The notes beneath the pieces were generated by a model that was not told where the DNA came from, made no database searches, and worked only from the letters and a program-made list of their open reading frames with translations. Below are positions 1-4,961 of a stretch of DNA of 5,066 bases, in pieces (positions within the stretch are counted from its first letter, which is position 1; each line of letters begins with the position of its first letter). The stretch comes from Kutzneria sp035492655 (lineage in GTDB: Bacteria > Actinomycetota > Actinomycetes > Mycobacteriales > Pseudonocardiaceae), in assembly GCA_035492655.1 (NCBI GenBank), contig DATJJB010000598.1:1-5066 (forward strand). Reading direction: 5' to 3'. Both the position numbers and the translations under genes were made by a program.

Positions 1-107
1 CCGCCGTGAACGACCAGCAGGGGCGTGCCGGCGGCGGACGCGGTCCGCGCGACGAAGAGGGTGACGTCGGGGTCGACCGGCACATGGCTCTCGGTGAACA
101 CGGTCAT
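1..107 (-). CDS. alpha/beta hydrolase, N-terminal part only (cut by window edge)
   Basis: Only the first 35 residues are present, because the gene runs off the left edge. It begins with ATG at 107-105, overlapping the TGA of the upstream gene (106-104) in an ATGA arrangement, so translation is probably coupled. The visible protein starts MTVFTESHVPVD, then a strand-rich stretch (PDVTLFVART) and PLLVVHGG at residues 29-36. That hydrophobic strand ending in HGG is the usual oxyanion-hole strand of alpha/beta hydrolases, especially the proline iminopeptidase-like branch, where it continues as HGGPG. The catalytic Ser, Asp and His lie outside the window, so substrate and activity cannot be judged. 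The gene is last in a three-gene run with a CMD-family protein and an unrecognised helical protein. An esterase or lactone hydrolase of the same fold is equally possible. Confidence 0.75.
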   Translation of the reverse strand, partial: MTVFTESHVPVDPDVTLFVARTASAAGTPLLVVHG

Positions 108-814
108 CTCCGGCGGTCGGCGCGGGGGTCGCCGGCGCGCAGGAGGACGTCGCCGAGGACGAAGTTGGCCAGGAGGGCGGAACGGATCTTCTCCAGAGCG
201 AGGCGGATGTGTTCGAGCTGCTCGCGAGGCTTGCGGACGGCGAGGTAGCGCTCGATCACCGCCGGCGTGTCCTGGTCCCACGGCCGGTCCAGGGGCAGGG
301 CGCTCGCCGTCAGTTCAGCCGCGAGCTGATGGCGCAGGTTCCAGCGCTGGGTGATGGACCGCTCCGGGCCCGGTGTCACCACGCCGCCGTCGATGAACAG
401 ACCGCTGGACCGCAGCGGCAGCTGCCGCTGCTCGATCACGTTGGTCAACGCCTGGAGGACGTTGGCCTTCTGGTCGGTCAGGAGCAGCAGCTCGCGGTAC
501 GAGTCGCCGCCGAGCAGGTGGAACTCGAACTGGAAGTCACGCAGCCGGCCGGCGACACCGACGAGGTTGCGCGACTGCTCCTGGAGCATCGCCAGCAGGC
601 CCGTCCGGAAGTTGTGGTTCTCATCCCGCCGTACGAGATAGCTCTCCAGCGCGAGCACGATGCGCTCACCCTGGATCAACGCCTCGTTGCACTGCACGTA
701 GAGCAGGAAGAGCTCGGCGCCGAGTTCGGCGGCCTCGTCACGCTCCCGACGCTTGGCCAGGGCCGGCAACGCCTTGGCGATCAGGTCGACCAGCGGTTGC
801 AGGAATTCCAGCAC
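104..814 (-). CDS. hypothetical protein, 236 aa, mostly helical
   Basis: I do not recognise this family. The 236-residue product begins at GTG 814-812, thirteen bases after the stop of the CMD gene, and ends in TGA at 106-104 overlapping the next start. It is rich in Leu, Glu and Arg and looks almost entirely alpha-helical and soluble. An amphipathic N-terminus (MLEFLQPLVDLIAKALPALA) is followed by a charged KRRERDE turn (21-27). Long helical stretches cover about 28-63, 70-100 and 104-130, then a looser Gly/Pro segment at 138-152, and helices at about 153-172, 184-192 and 196-226. The C-terminus is basic (RADRRR). I see no signal peptide, clear membrane segment, Cys/His metal site or nucleotide-binding motif. 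Position suggests co-transcription with the CMD gene and the hydrolase, but a TANNNT hexamer just upstream allows a separate start. No function is assigned. Confidence 0.8.
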   Translation of the reverse strand: MLEFLQPLVDLIAKALPALAKRRERDEAAELGAELFLLYVQCNEALIQGERIVLALESYLVRRDENHNFRTGLLAMLQEQSRNLVGVAGRLRDFQFEFHLLGGDSYRELLLLTDQKANVLQALTNVIEQRQLPLRSSGLFIDGGVVTPGPERSITQRWNLRHQLAAELTASALPLDRPWDQDTPAVIERYLAVRKPREQLEHIRLALEKIRSALLANFVLGDVLLRAGDPRADRRR

Positions 815-820
815 CGATCA

Positions 821-826
821 ACGGTA
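821..826 (-). promoter_or_regulatory. candidate -10 element for the 236-aa gene
   Basis: TACCGT on the minus strand fits the actinobacterial TANNNT -10 pattern and ends 6 bases before the GTG start at 814, so a transcript would begin at or next to the start codon. No Shine-Dalgarno sequence and no TTGACA-like -35 box are visible. It lies in the 13-base gap after the CMD gene, so it would be an internal promoter in a run that is otherwise probably co-transcribed. Confidence 0.35.
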
Positions 827-827
827 G

Positions 828-1241
828 TCACTCACCGGTGTCGACGGGAAGCAGTCCGCGCGCGGCGAAAACCTCCTTGGCGACGGCGGTGGCGTTCAAA
901 GCACGGGGAAAGCCGCAGTAGCCGGCGGCCTGGAGCATGGCCTCGACGATCTCGGTCGGGGTGAGGCCGACGTTGAGCGAGGTGTTGACGTGCACCCGGA
1001 GCTGAGCCTCGCAGCCGCCCATCGCGGTGAGCATGCCGATGGTGACGAGCTGCCGGTCCCGCGGCACGAGCTGCGGCCGACGGTAGATCTCGCCGAAGCC
1101 CCAGGCGACGACCTGGTGCCCCAGCTCGGGCGAGACGTCGGCGAGCGAATCGACGACGGCCGGTCCCAGTCCCCCGCTGACCTCGTTGAGCAGCGCCATC
1201 CCCCGGTCGAACCGGGCCTGTCGATCTTCGTGCTCGGTCAT
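828..1241 (-). CDS. carboxymuconolactone decarboxylase (CMD) family protein
   Basis: The 137-residue product is a single CMD domain, of normal length for the family. The N-terminal helix has the common RFDRGMALLNEV pattern (10-21). The core is at about 45-120: WGFGEIYRRPQLVPRDRQL (47-65), an Ala/Gly-rich helix with GGCEAQLRVH (75-84), VGLTPTEIVE (91-100) and AGYCGFPRALNA (106-117). This matches the family consensus of H, then G-x-T-x-x-E-I-x-E, then Y-x-G-x-P. There is only one Cys before His84, so the CxxC pair of AhpD peroxidases is missing. No other protocatechuate genes are nearby, so true PcaC activity is not supported. ATG at 1241 is preferred over an in-frame GTG at 1262: the protein then begins MTEHEDRQ, and TATGGT lies 6 bases upstream. 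It is first in a run leading to the 236-aa gene and the hydrolase. Confidence 0.9.
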   Translation of the reverse strand: MTEHEDRQARFDRGMALLNEVSGGLGPAVVDSLADVSPELGHQVVAWGFGEIYRRPQLVPRDRQLVTIGMLTAMGGCEAQLRVHVNTSLNVGLTPTEIVEAMLQAAGYCGFPRALNATAVAKEVFAARGLLPVDTGE

Positions 1242-1247
1242 AGGCCC

Positions 1248-1253
1248 ACCATA
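1248..1253 (-). promoter_or_regulatory. candidate -10 element for the CMD gene
   Basis: TATGGT on the minus strand fits TANNNT and ends 6 bases before the ATG at 1241, consistent with a leaderless transcript. A partial purine-rich GGTGGG just before the ATG could act as a weak ribosome site instead. No good -35 box is visible; the hexamer at the usual distance reads GATGAT. Confidence 0.4.
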
Positions 1254-1266
1254 CGACGTCACCCAT

Positions 1267-1272
1267 TAGGAT
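1267..1272 (+). promoter_or_regulatory. candidate -10 element for the 170-aa gene
   Basis: TAGGAT on the plus strand fits TANNNT and lies 6 bases before GTG 1279 and 9 bases before ATG 1282. The AGG next to the start codon is too close to work as a Shine-Dalgarno sequence, which favours a leaderless message. The upstream region where a -35 box would sit is GC-rich, overlaps the divergent CMD promoter and shows no TTGACA-like sequence. Confidence 0.4.
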
Positions 1273-1278
1273 CATCAG

Positions 1279-1791
1279 GTGATGGCGTTCGACGGTCACG
1301 TCTGGATCCACGACGGCCAGCTCTACCTCAGCGGAAACCCCCACGGCAGCCCGGACTGGGACCGCTGCTTCACCGCGAACCCGGTCGGCATCGTCGGGGT
1401 GTACGGCGGCGAGGCGATCCTGCTCACCGGCCTGCACACCGGCCACGTCGGCGTCCGCGTGGACGTGGCGGCGGCCGATCCCGGGGCACAGCTGGAGCGC
1501 TACGAGGACGTGGTGGAGATCGACTTCGTCCCGACCGAGGACGAACTGCACCTGGTGGAGTGGGCTGGCGAGGACAGCCACCCGCTCGGCCCACTGCCCA
1601 AGGGGCCGGGCAACCATCGATTGCGTTACCACGCAAGGGGAATGGACGCCGGGCACGACCTGGACACGGCCGACGAGCACGAGGACGAGATCGTCGACGA
1701 ATACCTGGTGCAGGTATGGCCGGCCCGTCCGTCCATGCCGGCCACGCTCAAGCTGACCAGCGCCTACGCCCGAGCCTGCCAGAACGCCTAA
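1279..1791 (+). CDS. hypothetical protein, 170 aa, acidic
   Basis: I cannot name this family with confidence. The product is a small, acidic, probably cytoplasmic protein without signal peptide or membrane segments. Alternating hydrophobic patches suggest a beta-rich N-terminal two thirds: HVWIHDGQLYLSG (7-19), GIVGVYGGEAILLTGLHTG (37-55) and VGVRVDV (57-63). Then come YEDVVEIDFVP (75-85), LHLVEWAGE (90-98) and HRLRYHARGMDAG (113-125), a strongly acidic stretch (126-141) and EYLVQVWPARP (141-151). The RLRYHARGMD and YLVQVWPA segments look like conserved family cores, but this is judged by eye. GTG 1279 and ATG 1282 are both possible starts, differing by one Met; GTG fits the -10 spacing better. 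It is the only plus-strand gene in the window, divergent from the CMD gene and convergent with the methyltransferase, so it is probably transcribed alone. Confidence 0.8.
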   Translation: MMAFDGHVWIHDGQLYLSGNPHGSPDWDRCFTANPVGIVGVYGGEAILLTGLHTGHVGVRVDVAAADPGAQLERYEDVVEIDFVPTEDELHLVEWAGEDSHPLGPLPKGPGNHRLRYHARGMDAGHDLDTADEHEDEIVDEYLVQVWPARPSMPATLKLTSAYARACQNA

Positions 1792-2576
1792 CCCTTGCGC
1801 CCCACGGTGAGCAGGTGCGAGGAGACGCCGAGCACGCTCGGCTCGGTCTCGATCAGCCGCAACGCCCACAGCAGCTGTTCACGCTGCGCAGGGTCGGCCA
1901 GCCGGGCCTCGACCTCGTCGTCGGACAGCGCCCGCCCCGGACCTTCGATGGCAAACACCTGCGGCGCAACGAATCCAGCATCCAAGGCCTCCTGGACGGA
2001 CTCCTCGGGGCGATGGAAGTAGGTGTGGGTGAACCAGTTGTAGTCGCGACCCTCGGGCGGACGGTGGTGGCCATCGCCCACAGTGGACTCGACCATGTCA
2101 CGGAATTCGCTGTGCTGGAACAGGTTCCGGTAGAGACCGTCATGGAAGGACGAGAACCGGGAGATGGTGGCGGCGGCGATGTGCCCGCCGGGCTTCAGAA
2201 CCCGATAGGCCTCGCGCCAGGCCGCGAGACGGTCCTCGACGGTCAGCAGGTGGTAGAGCGGGCCGCACATCAGCACGAAGTCGTACGACTCGTCGGCAGC
2301 ATCGAGCTTGCGCGCGTCACCGAGAACCGCGGTCACACCAGGGATTTCCGCCGCCTTGGCCACATGCAGCGGCACGGCGTCGACGAGATCCACCCGGTGG
2401 CCCAGCTCAGCCAGCCAGCGCGCATGCACCCCGGCCCCACCGCCGACGTCCACAACGGACGCTGGCGCGGGCGGCAGATAGCGCCGCACGAGTTCCTTGG
2501 TGCGCACCAGTTCCAGCAGCCCGGCGCCCACGCCGAGCCGCCCTTCCTCTTCGTCCCGCTCGTAGTACGTCTGCAT
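1788..2576 (-). CDS. class I SAM-dependent methyltransferase
   Basis: The 262-residue product has a complete Rossmann-like methyltransferase domain. Motif I is VVDVGGGAGVHARWLAELGH (41-60), the SAM-binding glycine loop. The acidic end of strand 2 follows in VDLVDAVPLHV (62-72), then VLGDARKLDAAD (84-95), DFVLMCGPLYHL (99-110, motif II region) and EAYRVLKPGGHIAAA (122-136, motif III). The last 120 residues, with an aromatic, His-rich segment at 170-188 (NWFTHTYFHRP near its end), are probably the acceptor-binding part. Nothing nearby identifies the substrate; small molecules are more likely than RNA or protein, but this is inference. ATG 2576 gives MQTYYERDEEEGR, a plausible N-terminus 34 bases after the DUF1707 stop. 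The TAG stop (1790-1788) overlaps the TAA of the convergent gene, leaving no room for an intergenic terminator. Confidence 0.93.
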   Translation of the reverse strand: MQTYYERDEEEGRLGVGAGLLELVRTKELVRRYLPPAPASVVDVGGGAGVHARWLAELGHRVDLVDAVPLHVAKAAEIPGVTAVLGDARKLDAADESYDFVLMCGPLYHLLTVEDRLAAWREAYRVLKPGGHIAAATISRFSSFHDGLYRNLFQHSEFRDMVESTVGDGHHRPPEGRDYNWFTHTYFHRPEESVQEALDAGFVAPQVFAIEGPGRALSDDEVEARLADPAQREQLLWALRLIETEPSVLGVSSHLLTVGRKG

Positions 2577-2583
2577 GCAGCTG

Positions 2584-2589
2584 ACGGTA
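2584..2589 (-). promoter_or_regulatory. candidate -10 element for the methyltransferase gene
   Basis: TACCGT on the minus strand, the same hexamer as before the 236-aa gene, ends 7 bases before ATG 2576. No Shine-Dalgarno sequence is seen in the 34-base gap. A -35 box would overlap the stop codon of the DUF1707 gene, where only AT-rich sequence (TGATAA, GATAAT) is found. The gene could also be read through from the DUF1707 gene. Confidence 0.35.
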
Positions 2590-2610
2590 GCGAGCGGGAC
2601 CTAGCGATTA

Positions 2611-3189
2611 TCAGTCCGTGTAACGGATCTTGATGTCGCCGGCGCTCACGCTGCCCTCCACGTGCAGCACGGGCAGGGTGGGCAGCCCGGGCGAGTTGAC
2701 CTTGTTGGTGAGCCGGCCGCTGCCGACCGACACCGACTCGACCACCACGGTCCAGCCGCGCGGCACCAGCACCTTGATGTTGCCCCAGCCGCACTCGGCG
2801 TGCAGCCACACGTCGCGGTGCCGGCAGACGGCGTCGCTGAAGTCGATCTTCACGTTGCCCATCGAGCAGCGCGCGTTGATCCGGCTCGGCACGATCCACT
2901 CGCCGACCTGGTTCACGTTGCCCATGCCGGCGTTGAGCTCGAGCGGCCGCTCGGTGTCGGCGGCGGCCGGCGAGGTCAGGGCCACCACGCCGTTCTGCAC
3001 GGCGGCCGGCAGGTCGGCCAGCACGGCGGTCAGCTCGTCGCGGACCTTGGCCGACGCGGCGATCGCGCTGCGCTCGCCGTACTCGTCGAGCGTGATCATC
3101 CCCTGCTCCAGCGCGTCCTGCAGCAGCACGCCGGCCCGCTCCCGCTCGACGTTGGACACTCTCAGGTTGCCCGGGTCGATGTCAGTCAT
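2611..3189 (-). CDS. DUF1707 domain protein with LiaF-like C-terminal domain
   Basis: This 192-residue protein has two parts. Residues 8-61 are a DUF1707 (SHOCT-like) domain: NLRVSNVERERAGVLLQDAL, then GMITLDEYGERSAIAASAKV, DELTAVLADLP. This is the typical actinobacterial pattern of a helical pair ending in L-x-DLP. After a linker (62-80), residues 84-190 form a beta-rich region like the cell-wall-active antibiotics response (LiaF) C-terminal domain. It has repeated Gly-x-Gly-Asn turns: GMGNVNQ (88), SMGNVKIDF (109), GWGNIKVLVPRGW (134), GSGRLTNKV (157) and SAGDIKIRY (182). Many DUF1707 proteins have membrane helices between or after these parts; none is visible here, so it should be cytoplasmic. 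The molecular role of DUF1707 is not established; a link to envelope stress is inference. ATG 3189 (MTDIDPGNLRVSN) fits the usual short lead before LRVSD. It follows the permease gene by 41 bases. Confidence 0.92.
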   Translation of the reverse strand: MTDIDPGNLRVSNVERERAGVLLQDALEQGMITLDEYGERSAIAASAKVRDELTAVLADLPAAVQNGVVALTSPAAADTERPLELNAGMGNVNQVGEWIVPSRINARCSMGNVKIDFSDAVCRHRDVWLHAECGWGNIKVLVPRGWTVVVESVSVGSGRLTNKVNSPGLPTLPVLHVEGSVSAGDIKIRYTD

Positions 3190-3195
3190 GGCTCA

Positions 3196-3201
3196 ACGCT
3201 A
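3196..3201 (-). promoter_or_regulatory. candidate -10 element for the DUF1707 gene
   Basis: TAGCGT on the minus strand fits TANNNT and ends 6 bases before ATG 3189. There is no Shine-Dalgarno sequence at a working distance (a GGGAG lies more than 30 bases upstream) and no clear -35 box. It sits in the 41-base gap after the metal permease gene and would separate the DUF1707 gene from the transporter operon. Confidence 0.38.
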
Positions 3202-3230
3202 GTACGAATCCGCTGGCCATCTCCCAGAAA

Positions 3231-4103
3231 TCAGGATCGGCTCGGCGCCAGATGGGCCGACGCCATGCCGCGCCCGCTGCCGATCCGCCGGGCTCGCAGC
3301 ACGCCGACCAGCCGGCAGATCAGGTAGATGAGGAACGAGATGCCCGTGACGAACGCGCTCACCGGCTTGCCCGGCACCAGCGACAGCACGATGCCGCCGA
3401 GCACCGCCAGCTCCGCGAACACGATCGACAGCACGGTCGCCACCACCGGCGACGCCGTCACCCGGGACGCGGCGGCCGCCGGCGTGATCATCAATGACAG
3501 CACCAGCAGCGAGCCGACCGTCTGCACGCCCAGCGCCGTCGCCACGCCGACCAGTACGGCGAACACCGGAGACAGGATCCGCAGCGGCACGCCCCGAGCG
3601 GCCGCCACCTCGGCGTCCACGCTGGCGAACAACAGCGGCCGGTAGATCAGCGCCAGCACCACCAGCACCCCGACAGCCGCACTGACCAGCAGCACCAGGC
3701 TGCCCGGATCGACGCTGGCGATCTGGCCGATGAGCAGCCCGAACTTGTTGGCCGAGTTGCCCTCGTAGAAGGACAGCAGCAGCACTCCGACGCCCAGCCC
3801 GAAGGCCAGCACCGCACCGATGACGGAGTCGTGCTCGGACACCTTGCGGGTGAGCAGGCCCAGGATCACTGCCGCCACCACCGCGCCGATCAGCGAGCCG
3901 TAGCCGACGTTGATGCCGGCCAGCAGCGCCGCCGCGCCGCCGGTCAGCGCCAGCTCGCTGGTGCCGTGCACGGAGAACGCCATGTTGCGGGTGACGATCA
4001 GCGGCCCCAGCACCCCGGCCAGCACCCCGAGCACGGCCGCGGCCACGAGGGCGGTGCCGACGAAGGGCAGGAGGATGAGGGTGGTGGAGATGTAGTCGGA
4101 CAT
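3231..4103 (-). CDS. metal (Zn/Mn-type) ABC transporter permease, ABC-3 family
   Basis: The 290-residue product is a polytopic membrane protein of the ZnuB/MntB (ABC-3) family, of usual length. Hydrophobic segments lie at about 8-37, 52-84 (two, with a short turn at 64-69), 95-112, 133-153, 176-208 (two), 219-242 and 247-268, giving seven to nine helices. Family marks include TRNMAFSVHGTSELALTGGAA (38-58, counterpart of the SHA-G-AL segment), LSFYEGNSANKFGLLIGQI (110-128), DAEVAAARGVP (163-173, the cytoplasmic coupling region) and VGSLLVLSLMITPAAAASR (196-214, the conserved LL-x-x-LLI-P-A-A-A run). The basic tail RARRIGSGR faces the cytoplasm. ATG 4103 directly follows the ATPase stop (TAAATG), and a GGAGG lies 11 bases upstream inside the ATPase gene. 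It would form the transmembrane channel for a divalent metal, fed by the binding protein; which metal cannot be told from this sequence. Confidence 0.95.
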   Translation of the reverse strand: MSDYISTTLILLPFVGTALVAAAVLGVLAGVLGPLIVTRNMAFSVHGTSELALTGGAAALLAGINVGYGSLIGAVVAAVILGLLTRKVSEHDSVIGAVLAFGLGVGVLLLSFYEGNSANKFGLLIGQIASVDPGSLVLLVSAAVGVLVVLALIYRPLLFASVDAEVAAARGVPLRILSPVFAVLVGVATALGVQTVGSLLVLSLMITPAAAASRVTASPVVATVLSIVFAELAVLGGIVLSLVPGKPVSAFVTGISFLIYLICRLVGVLRARRIGSGRGMASAHLAPSRS

Positions 4104-4961
4104 TTAGGGCCGAACCTCCGGCGACGGCGTCGTGTCGGCGCAGTGGTGGGACTCCTGGTGCGCGCCGACCACCACGATCTGGCCGCGCACCCGCAGCACG
4201 TCGACCGGCGTCCGGTACAGCTCGGACAGGTTCTCCGAGGTCATCACCTCGTCCGGGGTGCCGATCCGGAACCGGCCGTTGACCAGGTACAGCACCCGGT
4301 CCACCAGCGGCAGCACGGGGTTGATCTCGTGCGTCACGAACAGCACGGCGGTGCCGGCGGCGCGGCGACGGGCGTCGATGAGGTCGCTGACCACGCGCTG
4401 GTGGGCGAGGTCCAACGACAGCAAGGGCTCGTCGCACAGCAGCAGCTGGGGATCGCCGACCAGGGCCTGCGCCACCCGGAGCCGCTGCTGCTCACCACCA
4501 GAAAGCAGCCCGACCGGGTGATCGGCGTAGTCGCTGGCGCCGACCTCGGCCAACGCGGCGGCCACGCGCAACCGCCGCTCGGCGCGGCCACGCAGGCCGA
4601 GGCCCCAACGGTGGCCGTCAAGGCCGAGACCGACGAGGTCACGGCCGCGCAGGGTCAGGTTGGGGTCGATGGAGCGCTGCTGCGGGATGTACCCGATCTT
4701 GGCATTCGCCTTGCCGGGCGGGCTGCCGGCGATGGACACCTCGCCGGCCGACAGCGGCTGCTGGCCGAGCAGCACCCGCAGCATGCTGGTCTTGCCGGAG
4801 CCGTTGGGGCCGAGCACGGCCAGGAACTCGCCCGGCCTGATGTCCAGGTCGAGGCCGTCCCACAGGACGCGGCTGCCGTAGGCGAGCCGGGCCCCACGCA
4901 TGCGCAGCGCCGCCGCCGGTGCGGTGACCGGGGCGGCGTCGACGAGCGCGTCAGTCGTCAC
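4104..4961 (-). CDS. metal (Zn/Mn-type) ABC transporter ATP-binding protein
   Basis: The 285-residue product (from the GTG start) is a complete ABC ATPase of the ZnuC/MntA type that powers uptake through the adjacent permease. Walker A is GPNGSGKTS (51-59), the Q-loop lies in IGYIPQQRSID (89-99), the signature is LSGGEQQR (153-160), Walker B is LLLCDEP (173-179), the D-loop is SLD (182-184) and the switch His is VTHE (209-212). All catalytic residues are present. IGYIPQQRSIDPNLTL is characteristic of the metal-importer branch. GTG 4961-4959 overlaps the TGA of the binding-protein gene (GTGA), a strong sign of coupling; an in-frame ATG at 5009 would overlap that gene by 52 bases and adds Arg-rich residues read from its C-terminus. 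The C-terminal tail has a His/Cys cluster (268-274), which might bind metal. Transcription is expected from a promoter beyond the right edge. Confidence 0.95.
   Translation of the reverse strand: MTTDALVDAAPVTAPAAALRMRGARLAYGSRVLWDGLDLDIRPGEFLAVLGPNGSGKTSMLRVLLGQQPLSAGEVSIAGSPPGKANAKIGYIPQQRSIDPNLTLRGRDLVGLGLDGHRWGLGLRGRAERRLRVAAALAEVGASDYADHPVGLLSGGEQQRLRVAQALVGDPQLLLCDEPLLSLDLAHQRVVSDLIDARRRAAGTAVLFVTHEINPVLPLVDRVLYLVNGRFRIGTPDEVMTSENLSELYRTPVDVLRVRGQIVVVGAHQESHHCADTTPSPEVRP
4115..4119 (-). promoter_or_regulatory. ribosome binding site for the permease gene
   Basis: GGAGG on the minus strand (4119 to 4115) is the clearest Shine-Dalgarno match in the window. It lies within the last codons of the ATPase gene, 11 bases before ATG 4103. 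The spacing is a little long but workable, and with the zero-base gap it supports coupled translation of ATPase and permease. Confidence 0.6.

Noticed and set aside
209..964. 251-codon open frame on the plus strand opposite the 236-aa gene
   Set aside because: The minus-strand gene has natural spacing to both neighbours (13-base gap and ATGA overlap) and sensible composition; the plus-strand text is Arg/Gln-rich and overlaps the CMD gene.
828..1262. Longer CMD gene from GTG 1262
   Set aside because: It adds seven residues not typical of the family, overlaps the promoter candidate at 1253-1248, and has no ribosome site. ATG 1241 fits better, but the longer form cannot be fully excluded.
990..2633. 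547-codon open frame on the plus strand
   Set aside because: It runs antisense to the CMD, methyltransferase and (in another frame) over the 170-aa gene, with Arg/Pro/Gly-rich text and no motif. The methyltransferase motifs on the other strand decide the issue.
3213..3227. Possible terminator hairpin after the permease gene
   Set aside because: Only four base pairs (CTGG with CCAG, seven-base loop) and no T-run of useful length; too weak to call.
3199..4437. 412-codon open frame on the minus strand across the permease and ATPase genes
   Set aside because: Its product is low-complexity Arg/Gly/Ala, with no domain, and it lies in another frame of two genes that have full ABC transporter motifs. 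This is the usual GC-rich shadow frame.
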